Below, piece after piece: positions 22,552 to 33,355 of a stretch of 64,000 nucleotides of DNA. A program made the position numbers and the translations under genes. Numbering within the stretch: the stretch's first letter is position 1; every line of letters starts with the position of its first letter. A model generated the notes under the pieces. The model was not told where the DNA came from and did no database searches. It saw only the letters and a list, made by a program, of their open reading frames with translations. Origin of the DNA: Trachythela sp. YZ-2020 (lineage: Eukaryota > Cnidaria > Anthozoa > Malacalcyonacea > Clavulariidae); NCBI GenBank assembly GCA_016169945.1, contig JADLSH010000147.1, positions 310,001 through 374,000 on the forward strand, in the 5' to 3' direction.

Positions 22552-23499
22552 ATGGCTGAAGGCTACGGCCAGCGCAGAAACATCTCTTTAAATGTTACAC
22601 ACTCTTATGCATACTGTGAAATATTTTTGGGAAGCATTGTACCATGGAACTTGACAGTTTACTTATCTATCAACATTATTGGAATCATAAACAATATCCT
22701 GCTCTTGTTTGCTATCTATAAAGATCCTTTAAAATGTTTTCGTAATCCAACTACGTACTTCATCTCAAACCTAGCCGTTGCTGATTTACTGAACATACTA
22801 TATTTCGCTGAAGAAGTGCTGGTATCGCAGACTGAATATAAGAGTACTATATGCTTGCCTGGGGCTTGGAGTAATATAAATTTAGCGTTTGGAAATTTTG
22901 TCTATCTTTTAACTTTTCCTTCCGTGGTTGTCCTTGCTTTGGAAAGATATGTGTCCATAGCTTATCCTTTATGGCATCAAGTCAAGGTCACATCTTGTCT
23001 GTGTTATACCTGGATTGCTGTAGTGTGGTTAGTCAGTTTTCTTTTTACTGGTGTATTAGTGGCTTTCCATCGCAATCCGCTTGTCGTTATTTGCTTATTT
23101 AGTGGATTTCCATGTATCTTCTACATAATGACAGTCCTAATCTATTTCCTGGCTTATATTTCAATCCGTAAGCAAAAGTTATCGCTCCTATTTGCTGATA
23201 ATTCAAAATCAGAAACCGAAAAACGTATGTTAAAGTTTCGTCTAAAAAATCAAAACCGTTTTCTAACCACAGTACTTATAGTGAACCTCGTTTTAATGTT
23301 TGGGATAATTCCTTCAGTTGTTGGTGTGATTTGGAAGTATATACTGAACAGAGGTATGGTTTCTGCAAGTGCCAATGTGTTGTTTTATATCATCGATATT
23401 TTGTTTCTTGTAAACATGGCAATCAATCCTTTTCTGTACATTTGGAGGTTGCCAAAGTATAGGAAAACATTTCTTAAATTGTATTGTAATAAGATATAG
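22552..23499 (+). CDS. Rhodopsin-class GPCR A, copy 4, intronless, 315 aa
   Basis: Intact receptor with all the marks of copy 1: N10 and N14 sequons, Asp78, Cys101, ERY 131-133, NPFLY 292-296. Private changes are L225R and L229F in the basic part of intracellular loop 3, a region that usually contacts G proteins. It shares H17, F214 and V288 with copy 3. The 5' leader is the same as in copy 3. Ligand unknown. Confidence 0.9.
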   Translation: MAEGYGQRRNISLNVTHSYAYCEIFLGSIVPWNLTVYLSINIIGIINNILLLFAIYKDPLKCFRNPTTYFISNLAVADLLNILYFAEEVLVSQTEYKSTICLPGAWSNINLAFGNFVYLLTFPSVVVLALERYVSIAYPLWHQVKVTSCLCYTWIAVVWLVSFLFTGVLVAFHRNPLVVICLFSGFPCIFYIMTVLIYFLAYISIRKQKLSLLFADNSKSETEKRMLKFRLKNQNRFLTTVLIVNLVLMFGIIPSVVGVIWKYILNRGMVSASANVLFYIIDILFLVNMAINPFLYIWRLPKYRKTFLKLYCNKI

Positions 23500-24068
23500 A
23501 TATTTTCTCGAATACATCATCCAATATATAAATATATTGCTCTCCTAGCTAACAACAAATCCCATTGTCTGGGTACCACCATCATCTGGTGTGGTCCAAT
23601 TACATTGACGACTAAACATTTTGACACTCCAGTCTAGTGTCTTCATGGGGGATGATCTAAAGCTCTTAACGTACTAGAGGGACGACGTCATCGGCCAACA
23701 AGGTGGAGACTGGAGATACTCTTGTGGGATATAAAGCTACCATCCTTCCAATTCAAAACGTCATTATTCATATTTATATGCCATGGCTGATATTATACTG
23801 GATTGCTGAGAGCTAATAAATAAGAAATTGAAGAAAAAAGAAACTGCTTCGTGATGTGTACTACACTCAATTTTTAATTAAATACGAACTGCGAGTCTCA
23901 TATAATTTAATCATATAAAAACACCTGCGGGTGTGTGTAACCTCGACTTTATTAAATCTGAACGTACCGTATTACTTTAAACTTTAATAATGAAAAAATG
24001 AACTCTAGCAATAGACGCGATCAAATTTGTTCGAATTTCTATATCGAAGTAAAACCCTGGAGCTTCGT

Positions 24069-24865
24069 TTAGTACATTTTGGTAACCACAATCGCAATCT
24101 CAGCAAATGGTTTGTTAATACTAGGCTATGTTTAAAGATCCACTAAAATTCATCCATAATGCAACATACTATTTCATACTTCATTTAGCTTTGTCAGATC
24201 TTTTAATTTCCTTGCTGTTTATGGAAAAATCACTCCTCTGGCTTACAAAATTTGAAAATGTTGATGGCTTACCCAAAATATTAAAGACTATTTTGTATTT
24301 AAGGTGCTGTTCTTTGTCAATTTTCCTTCGATATTCAGTCTCGATTTAGAACGATGTCTCGGAATTGTCTTCTCTCTTTGGCATAAAGTGAAGATGACTC
24401 GGGATACGTTACGTTTGCTTGTTTTATTTTAAACAAGAACAAGTGTATAACCTCCTATTGCTAAGTTACTGTACGGGACATTTCACGTGCCAACTTTAGT
24501 ATGTTTCTCAATAGCTACTCTCACTGTACGCAGATATCGTTTAGCACTCGAAGGAGTCAGAGCTATTAGTTCCGAAGCTACTCGAAGATCAAGCCAGATT
24601 CGTTTACGAAATGAAAATCGTACAATATTTATCATTATTCCCGGTCTTTTGCTTGGTTTCATTCCATCTATGGTCTCTTTATATTACATTATGGTTGACG
24701 TGGTTACCATAGAAATCAATGGTGTCATTATGTATATATTCAATATTTCTCTTATGATGTTACTGTTATATTAAACTTCGCTGTAAATACGTTCATCTAT
24801 CTGTGGCGGTTGCCCAAATATACAAGCTTATTAATAAGAACTTTCGAGATATTTTACTGTCATTA
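24069..24865 (+). pseudogene. Dead GPCR B, copy 4
   Basis: Same relic and shared lesions. A private 9-base deletion removes three codons (the QFL position, near 24620) in the TM6 piece. Confidence 0.85.
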
Positions 24866-25790
24866 AAACGGTGTAATAAGTCCTGTCTCTGTCAGGCGCT
24901 TGCGGGTTGAGCAGGAGTTCACGTATAGGTGGGTTTCACCAACTGCGGGGCAGTGCAACGCAATTAAGGAAAGACAGTTATCAGAGCGACTAAATTCTTC
25001 AATACTCACAAGATGCATTGATCTTGTTAAATACATTAAATGGAAATATTTAGTATCATTTATTCGCCACCATCATGGTCAATACCACCAATATCTGAAA
25101 CCCACCAATAATTATGAAAAGACAAGACTTGAACCTATATTTGCAAGAGCAATATTATATTAAACGGCGATAATTTATGACCATTTAAAGATGGCCGAAG
25201 TTTTGAGATCATGAGAGTTTCTCTAAGAACCAATTGAGATTCAAAGGAGGAAGAAGTAACTATTTCAAAATCATCATGTGATCATAGGGTGACCAGTTTC
25301 AGAATGATGATCAAAAATCCACTGTATCTCTTATAATATTCTTATCCCCCCCCCCCCGACCTCTCCTTCCTTAATATACTTTATTGTAATCATATATTTG
25401 GTATATACTCAAGTATTCTGATGCATTGGTTAATTGTCTTGTACGTTAAGTTTAAATAATCTGTAAGAACTGTGTAGTAATTTAGTCTCTAAAGATTTTG
25501 TAGTTACGACGAAGCGTTAGACATGCATGCAAATAACATTTTTCTTTTAAAATGCCGTTGTTTAGAGTTTTATGCTGGGCATTAATTTTCGTTTTCCGCC
25601 TGGGAAATCACTCGCTGGTACATTAGCCATGTTGTGCTTACTTTTATTATCCTTTTATTTGATCCTTTGAATTTGCTTTTGTTCTGCTACAGCTTACGCT
25701 TGCACTCTTACGCTTAAGTTGAATATTGCGCCTATGTCCAATCATACTTCGTATGCTTTAAGGTTAGATTTTTTAAATCGAGAGATTTCT

Positions 25791-26869
25791 TAAACTGAAA
25801 TCTCTCGATCTTTCACCTCAAACAACTCATTGGATTATTGATTTTCTAATAAATCGAAAGCAACGGGTAAAATTAAACAATGATTGTTTTTCCGACTGGA
25901 GTGAAGTTCGTTCTGGGATGCCACAAGGAACGAAGCCCGGCCCGTGGCTGTACATTTTAATGATCGACGACCGAACAACATCAACAACATCCTGCGAAAG
26001 TCCGTGGAAATATGTCGATGACACCACCCTGTCTGAAACTGTTTCTAAAAAAGATCAAAGTCGTATCCAGGAGTCAGTTTATGCAGTTCAAGCGTGGGCA
26101 ATTTCGAATTTGCCTGAATTAAATGAGGAAAATTGCAAAGAGTTAAGAATTGACTTAAAAATTATTTTCACGAAAATCAACTGAAAATAGTTCCCTCCAT
26201 CCTATTTTTATTAAGCATAATGAAATTGAGGTTGTTAGTTATGCAAAAACCCTTGGCCTTATCGTCAGCAATGTTCTCAAGTGGAAAATGCATGTCGATA
26301 GCATTATTTCGAAAGCTTGCAAACGTTGATAACACAATTAAAAAGAGCACAGGTGCCTGCTCAAGATCTTATTTTAATATATTGCGCCTGCATTCGTTCG
26401 ATGCTGGAACATGCATCACCTGTGTTGAAAGGATCCAAAGACGGTGTCTAAGAAGGATATTTCCTGGTAGTTCGTATGAAGAAGCGCTTAAGATTGACCA
26501 ATTTAGAAACCTTATATGATAGAAGAGAAGCTGCATATAAAAAGCTTTTTCTTCGATCAAGCATACTCAGATACCGATCACAAACTTCATCGACTGACCC
26601 CTAAAGAGAACACGTGCTCATATTCTTTAAGGAAGAGCCATAAATTTCAAGTCTCCAAGACTCGAACAGAACGTTTTAAAAACTCATTCATTCAGATTAA
26701 TTCTACAGCATATCAAGTTGATTGCGCTTTAGTCTCCGTTTTTATTGTAAATATAGCTAGTGGTTTTTTGAATCATTAACTTTAATTAATTTGTAAATAT
26801 TCGTAAGTAATTCAGTTATATCAACTGCAATTTACGATTTGATTAAACCTGTTCTATCTATCTATCTAA
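25791..26869 (+). mobile_element. 5'-truncated LINE relic, unit 4
   Basis: Shares the ELRID disruption with units 1 and 3 and has a private deletion near 26423 joining SPV-type sequence to the ERIQRRCLRR region. Ends in (CTAT)n near 26869. Confidence 0.85.
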
Positions 26870-27045
26870 GTTATACACTAGGAAATTTTTTATGCAACTT
26901 GAAACGCAATTTCTGACACCGAGCGATGTTATGTCAAATTTTTAACACGTGAAAATTAAAATGAAAACATCTTGATAACCCAAGATATGAATTATTAAAA
27001 ACCAAGACGTAAATTTAAATGGTAGATATATTTCGATCGTGTTAC

Positions 27046-27320
27046 ACTGCGTCTGGCAAACAAAAAGTACTTTATATTTAGTCTGTGATACCTAATCAAA
27101 CATCTCTTCATAATGGAAAATGAGTTTAGGAAATCAGCCGGCAACGGCTAAGTTCACGATGAAGTATGTGGTCCGGTTACGGAAACATTTTAAAGGATCT
27201 TTAAAGATAGCAAACAAGAATAGGAAATTAGCTATTGCTGCAATGACGACGATACATATATAAACTGTAAGACTCCATGGCACAATAGTTCCTCAAAACG
27301 TTTCCGGCAGTGGTTTCACA
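27046..27320 (-). pseudogene. Inverted dead GPCR C, 5' part across the array end
   Basis: The reverse complement reads IVPWSLTVYICIVVIAAIAN, FKDPLKCFRNRTTYFIVNL, then a stop in TM2 and, after a gap, QTKYK and CLPDA. It supplies the TM1-TM2 half that units 1-3 lack and is very close to receptor D. The right array breakpoint (27104) lies inside it, so the original C pseudogene spanned the edge of the duplicated segment. Confidence 0.85.
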
Positions 27321-27535
27321 GTATTGAAAATTGTCGGTAACTGTCAGTGTTCCAATATTGATCATTCATTTTGAGTTGTCTTTATCTGAATTAATCACTC
27401 TATATACTGCCTTGTACGCAGGTGCTACAGGCAGACATGAATTATGTTTACACAAATAAAAATATTTTAATGGGGCGAAATATCGTATCGTGTTACCTAT
27501 TAATAATGGTAAAAGTGGGAATTCGAGGTTGAACA
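27321..27535. other. Unique flank, no gene
   Basis: AT-rich; probably the former upstream region of relic C. Nothing else is visible. Confidence 0.4.
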
Positions 27536-27725
27536 ATGAATGAATGAATGAATGACTTTATTTTAAGTGTCAATGTGTTTAGCTTTTAACAGCTAATTGG
27601 GGACACTATTTACATTATGATTACCTACCCCACCCTTTCAACTTTCCCTGTGGGAGGAAACCGGAGTACCCGGTGAAAACCCACGACTTTCGGCAGAGCG
27701 TTGACTTTACTCTTTTCACTTTCAA
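27536..27725 (-). mobile_element. SINE fragment with conserved core
   Basis: Minus-strand SINE. Its tail is (TGAA)n at 27536-27560, then a 3' part and the core GTGGGTTTTCACCGGGTACT / TTTCCTCCCACAGGG at about 27640-27690. The tRNA head is missing or beyond recognition. Confidence 0.75.
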
Positions 27726-28656
27726 CGCAGGATGAGTCAGGACACCTTCAGAAGTTGCTTGTTTGCACCCGAAATAATACAACGAAGCTGGCAATGAAAA
27801 CTACTAAGTTACAATGGATCCCACCCCTTGTATTAAAAAAAGGCACTTTTCCCATTCTTTTAATTTAGCCGCAGAAAAGGACACTTTGAAGACAACTTAG
27901 GGCGGGGGGGGACACTGCCCCTACGTCCCGCGGTTCATACGCCACTCATTTTGCTTGCGTATATGAACATATTAACCACGTTCAGGTACTTTCAGAATGA
28001 TTGTTTGTGCGTGTTATGATTAAAATCGCAATATCACAGAGTGACAGCACTTGCTAAATGAATTTTTTTTACTGAAATGCTTAATGAAAATGAATCTACA
28101 GAATAGCGTAGTCATTTTTGTCTATGTATGAGTCACATTATAACTTAACAAGGATCACATTGTTAGTCTCAATTAAGTTAAAGCTATTGTTTCGATTGCG
28201 CTGGAACAGATTCGAGAAGTGTCTATTACGAGATTATGGATTTCACGCAATGATTAATAGGATACATTTGAAGGGTGGCCGACAAGTGTTGCATGGTTTA
28301 AATGTATGTCACAAAAATATACATTCAATGAGTTATATAATACGTGGGCTAAAATTACAATATTCTTTTCGCTGTTTTTCAATACTTAACATTCATCTAG
28401 ACATATTCAAATGCTCGATCGTGCATAAAATATATTCCATCCTAATTATAAACGCCCAGACATCCTACTGTCCAAATTTGCATATAATTAATTACACATT
28501 CCATTAACCCATCAAAACAAATAATTCCCATTTCATGATTATTAACAGGATAACACGATACGATATTTCTTCCTATAAAAGGTTCTTCAATTTGTATATA
28601 CAGTATACCTGGGTACAAGGCAATATATACAGTTCGTTATTCAAAGGAAGATATTA
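27726..28656. other. Upstream region of receptor D
   Basis: No supportable gene. A plus-strand open frame of 129 codons (28118-28507) has no start context, domain or conservation that I can see. A G-run lies near 27903-27910. The 28590-28650 stretch may hold the core promoter of receptor D. Confidence 0.4.
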
Positions 28657-29610
28657 ATGGATGACCATAACTGGAACACTGGTAATTACTCGTTTAACTT
28701 TACCGATGATTTTGAATACTGTGAAACGGTTTTAGGAATTATTGTGCCATGGAGTCTTACAGTTTATATATGTTTCGTCGTCATTGCAGCAATAGCTAAT
28801 ATCCTGCTCTTGTTTGCTATCTATAAAGATCCATTAAAGTGTTTTCGCAACCCGACCACCTACTTCATCGCGAACCTAAGCATTGCTGATTTGCTTATCT
28901 CATTGTTTCACTTGGAAGAGTTAGTGATATCACAGACTAAATATAAGAGTACTTTCTGCTTGCCAGACGCTTGGGGAAGAGTTCATTTAGCATTGGGAAG
29001 TTTTGTCTATTTTTTAACTTTCCCTTCGGTGACTGTTCTTGCTTTGGAGAGATATGTGTCTATAGCTCATCCTCTATGGCATCAAGTCAAGGTCACATCC
29101 CGGCTATGTTATACATGGATTGCTGTAGTGTGGCTACTCAACTGTATCTATACTGGAATATCTATGTATTTAACTCACGCAACAGGCATATTAACTGGAT
29201 ACCCAATTGCATTCTACCTAACTACAGTCCTTATTTATCTCCTGGCTTTTATCTCTATCCGTAAACAACGTTTCTCAATCTCAGTTGATGAATCAAGATC
29301 AGAAACTGTTAGACGGATGACGAAGCTACGTTTAAGAAATCAAAACCGTTTTCTCACTACAGTACTTATCGTAAACATTGTTCTTACATTCGGGATAATT
29401 CCAACAGTAATTGGCACACATTTGAAGTACACGTTCCACTATGAAGGGACAAGATCTACAACTACAAATACAAATACAAGTACTGACGTATTGTATTTTA
29501 CTCTACTTATTCTGTTTTTAATAAACACGGCAGCTAATCCATTTTTGTACATTTGGAGGTTGCCAAAATATAGGAAAACATTATTTGTAATGTATTGTTG
29601 TAAAAAATAA
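28657..29610 (+). CDS. Rhodopsin-class GPCR D, single copy, 317 aa
   Basis: Intact, intronless paralogue of receptor A. It keeps the TM1-loop signature YKDPLKCFRNPTTYFI, LSIADLL in TM2 and ERYVSIAHPLWHQVKVTS at the end of TM3. It also keeps a basic loop 3 ending RLRNQNRFLTTVLIV, GIIPTVIG in TM6 without CWxP, and NPFLYIWRLPKYRKT in TM7. It has the TM3 cysteine (STFCLPDAW) but no clear cysteine in the second extracellular loop, so the usual disulfide may be absent. Two Asn sequons lie in the N-terminus (NYS, NFT). A Thr/Asn-rich insert (TTTNTNTST) lengthens extracellular loop 3. It lies outside the array and was not amplified. Relic C looks like an inverted, dead copy of this gene. Ligand unknown. 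Confidence 0.9.
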   Translation: MDDHNWNTGNYSFNFTDDFEYCETVLGIIVPWSLTVYICFVVIAAIANILLLFAIYKDPLKCFRNPTTYFIANLSIADLLISLFHLEELVISQTKYKSTFCLPDAWGRVHLALGSFVYFLTFPSVTVLALERYVSIAHPLWHQVKVTSRLCYTWIAVVWLLNCIYTGISMYLTHATGILTGYPIAFYLTTVLIYLLAFISIRKQRFSISVDESRSETVRRMTKLRLRNQNRFLTTVLIVNIVLTFGIIPTVIGTHLKYTFHYEGTRSTTTNTNTSTDVLYFTLLILFLINTAANPFLYIWRLPKYRKTLFVMYCCKK

Positions 29611-30210
29611 ATATGCATTGTAGCATGTTGTGTTATTTTATAGCGTATAGTGCATAACGTAATAATTCGTCACAATCTGTTAATGTATGGGTAGATTCAG
29701 GCTCATCTAGTAAGGGTGAAGGTGAGATTTTCTGGGGGGGTGCGTAATTTTGAAGCTTGGATATCTATTCTAACTGAACCCAGGGCGACTATAAGATAGG
29801 GCGGCGAAACGGCTAGATCATTATCTGTGATCAATGTGTGATGCGCTTTGGGACTGGGGCGACGCGGCCCCTGTGTAATTTTTAAAAAAAAAACAAGGAG
29901 TGGAAAACTCCAGGTGGATCGAGTAAATGATTAATATTTTAAAAAGTATTCAGTCGATTGTTGCTGTATTTTTTCAAGATATTATTCAAGCCTTTTAGGG
30001 TTCATACAACAAGTGTTAAGGCGTTCTGTACTATCTAACATATAAAATTTTGTGTTTTAAATCTCTAAACATTTGTGACTTCCCTGTCCAATTTCGCCCC
30101 GCTCGCAAAACAATTTACTAATTTCGTACCTTAGAATCAAGCTAGAACGTAGCTTTTTTTAAGACAACACTGCCACGAATTAAACTTTATTCCTGCCCAA
30201 TTTTGTCGTG
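29611..30210. other. Gene-free stretch with inverted repeat partner
   Basis: No gene. Bases 29781-29813 match, inverted and with one mismatch, 35593-35625 on the far side of the LINE; a weaker match extends beyond it. Confidence 0.6.
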
Positions 30211-30234
30211 TAATTTTTTGAACTTTTTTTGCTA
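30211..30234. repeat. 24-bp direct repeat flanking LINE, left
   Basis: Identical to 35189-35212 (contains TTTTTTGAACTTTTTTTGCT). It lies just outside the 3' end of the minus-strand LINE and is best read as one half of a target-site duplication. Confidence 0.7.
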
Positions 30235-30465
30235 TAGCATGTCAACTGCAGCATAAAAATTGGGTTGTAGTGTAAAAATTTCTCAGGTTATAATAATAAT
30301 AATATTCTGTTTATTAATCAATTGATTTGCAGTAAAAACTGAATTACACAATTGCTCCTAAGTTATCAACTAATTTACATATTAACATAGACGTTCTCCA
30401 CTATATATAGATATATAAAATTATATTTACATAATTCCAACATACAGAAGACTAAACTAGGACAA

Positions 30466-33355
30466 TTACGTATATTTAATGGTAATAAAGTTATCGAAAC
30501 GTTCAGTAAAGGTTCTCACAGTTCGACAACTATTTGGTCTACGTAAAAAATAATCATGTTCATTAGAGGACCAGGAGGGTCTGATTATATTATAGACTGG
30601 ATTGTTTTTACATGCTCTCTTCCGGGTTGAGTTGATAAATCTCCGACATAACTCATCTCTTCGACATTCCAAGGTTTTGAGCTTTGAGGTCTGCAATGCT
30701 TCATAATAAGATATGTCGGGGTATATAATCTTAAGTGCTCTCTTTTGGACCGACTCGAGATGAGAGGATACGTAATCAGGAAGAGCTGCCAATACTGGGG
30801 GTGCATACTCAAGTATGGAGCGAATAACTGAGCAGTAGATGGTTATAAGATCAGTGAGACTCAAGCCTGCTTTCTTCAATAGTCGGAGGGCAAAGAGTCG
30901 GGAGTTAGCTTTCTTCAAGATATGCTCAACGTGGGCATTCCAGGTAAGATCTTCTGATAGATAGACACCTAAGAGCTTAAAGCTGTGTACTCTTTCAACG
31001 CATTGTCCATTAATGATTGGACATTCACATGGAATTCGGTATTGAAGAAAGTTTATAATCATTTCTTTACATTTTTGGGAGCTCTTCCATTCCATGAGCG
31101 GATGAGAATTTGGAGATTTCTTCAACAACTAAAGGCAATACACTAGGAGAACACCTTGGGACTACTTCCAATGCTGTTGTATCATCGACAAATTTTAGAC
31201 GACCATTCCAGTCTTTTAATAATGGGTTAACCAATATAGCAAATAGAAGAGGACACAAACATGTTCCTTGGGGTAAACCTCCATTAGCACTTCTCCACGA
31301 GGACTGATGACAATCAATTTTAACACATTGTTGACGGTTGGTCAAGAACGCTGTAATCCAGCGAGTGAGAACAGGGTGGACATTAAGATTTCCAAGTTCG
31401 TTTATAATTACGTTATGGTCCACTAAATCAAAGCCTTTCCTGAAATCACCGAAAAATAATCTGATGGAGTTATGACCACTGTCTAAGGCAGCAAAAATTT
31501 GATGGAGAAGATATACCAGGGCATGGGTAGTAGATTTGTTCGGTAGTGCGAATTGCTTATGGTCTAGTTGATCTATTACTTGAGGCATCATCGAGTTGAT
31601 TGTGAATCTTTCCATAGTTTTTGAAATTTGCGAGGTCAAGGAGATCGGTCTCAAATCGTTGTCAATAGAAGTAGGAGGAAGCTCTTTAGGAATGGGCCGG
31701 ACAATAGATAGCTTTAGCTGGGAGGGAACCACGCCTTGTGAGAGGGATGAGTTGTAAACATCGGCAATTACAGGAGCAAGTTCAAAGGCAAACATTTGAA
31801 GGATTTTGTTAGGAATTGAGTCAGGGCCAGGAGATTTATTAGTTTTGATCTTACGTAAGGCTTGATTAACCTGGTCTGTGTCCACCAGGAAGGAAGCAGG
31901 GACATCTAATTGCGTCACAGTACTATCGGGCTCGAGTGGGCTGAAATGGGAAGTCAAATTAGTAAAAAACTTGTTTATGGATTCAATAAGATGTTGACTG
32001 GTAGGGTTATCAAATGACAACAGTTGGTGGTGCCAAGAGTTTCGAGAGGATAGACCACCAATATACTTAACCTCTTTCCACCATTTCGATGAATTGCCTT
32101 GTTTTAATTTACTGACTGATGTAACGTAGTATTTGGTTCGAGCAGACTTGACGTCCCTGATAACTTTATTGCTCCAGTACTTAAACATTGTTGAGGATTT
32201 ACCGTGTTTAAAAAGTGCTTTTTGGCGATTACTAATGGAACTTTTGAGTGATGGAGTCATCCATGGCTTGTCGGATTGTCTTACTTTCGTACGTGTAATA
32301 GCTAAGAACCTTTCCAGCATGTTTGCTATAATGTCATGAAATTTTTGGAATTTCAGTTCACAGTCATGAACGTGAAAAATAGGTGACCAATCATAAGCGG
32401 AAATCCATTGGCCAAATCTTCGTAGGCTACTATATCTAAGGTCTATTTTCGAAATAGGACTGTTATCTGGCTTCTGTGGTCTGGGGATACGTGTCTGGAT
32501 AATAATGGTATTATGATCGCTAGTTCCAAGTTGAGGGAGTTGTAGCTGTTCAAAGAAGGATTTCTTCACGTTAGATAGGCACCAATCCAATATAGCATTG
32601 CCTCTTGTCTTAACATTGATTATTTGGGTCAAACGGGTGATTCTTTTAACCATTCTTTCGTCAAAACCCGTGCTTGAAGGGTTAAAATCCCCCGTGATGA
32701 GAAGTAAGCCGTTGGGATGGTTACGAAGAAAAGTATCAACATTAGTTTGAATGTGATTATATAACGCGACATTTTCGGCGGCGCCACAGGATGTAGAATG
32801 ATAAATGACAGCTAATAGAATTATAGAAATAGATCGAGGCAGACGGGGTGGCCTGATGGACAACCATAATGATTCAATATCCTGATCTTCATAGGTACGA
32901 AGTCTTCTGCATGAATTTTTACTGTTAACGTAAATGCAAACGCCTCCTCTAGAGGATGACGAACGGTCGTTGCGAAAAATCAAATAATTTGCAAGAGAAA
33001 CTGCTGAATCGGGAATACTGCTATTTAGCCATGTTTCAGTAATACAGATAAAATCGGCTTCATTGATTTGAGAAACTGCTTCAAGTTCATCCACCTTGGG
33101 GAGAATCGAACGGACATTAGATATTAACAAACGTGGAAGGTCAACCTTATCAGGGCTCACCAATGTGGGACACGGTTGGGTGGGTAGACTGCTGGGATTT
33201 GCATTAATGGTTGTGGAAGGTATGATGGAGGGGGATTGCACAGGGGGAATGGGTTGGAAGTAGCCTCTATTCTCCTCAGTCTCGTTTCTAGTAAGCCAAG
33301 AGCGCTCTGGAAACTTCCAAAAAAAGAAGGGGGGGTAGATACAGGATCGTGGCAA
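30466..33355 (-). pseudogene. LINE ORF2: endonuclease plus reverse transcriptase, one frameshift
   Basis: The first 762 codons carry an APE-type endonuclease (about residues 73-305): ISNVRSILPKVDEL, the catalytic Glu in ITETWL, ITGDFNP, and the closing GTSDHNT. The reverse transcriptase follows (about 480-740): IVRPIPKE, DFRKGFDLVDH (usual form DFSKAFD), GLPQGTCLCPLLFAILV, and the active box FVDDTT. Near 31095, just after SSAHGME, the frame shifts. The remaining 200-odd codons continue from WKSSQKCKEMIINF through FKLLGVYLSEDLTWNAHV to ERFDNFITIKYT. Total length near 970 residues is normal for the family. One indel is the only visible defect, so the source copy may still be active. Confidence 0.9.

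Larger units (their letters stand above)
21976..27104. repeat. Tandem array unit 4 (5129 bp, last)
   Basis: Same order as the others, poly-C run of 12. Near its right end a deletion of roughly 0.55 kb (joint near 27045-27048) removes the spacer, the palindrome and most of relic C. Similarity to units 1-3 ends at 27104 and unique flank follows. Confidence 0.9.

Noticed and set aside
28118..28507. 129-codon plus-strand open frame upstream of receptor D
   Set aside because: No domain or recognisable similarity, and composition like the surrounding AT-rich DNA; likely chance.
28971..29264. 97-codon open frame within receptor D
   Set aside because: Shifted-frame shadow of the receptor coding sequence.
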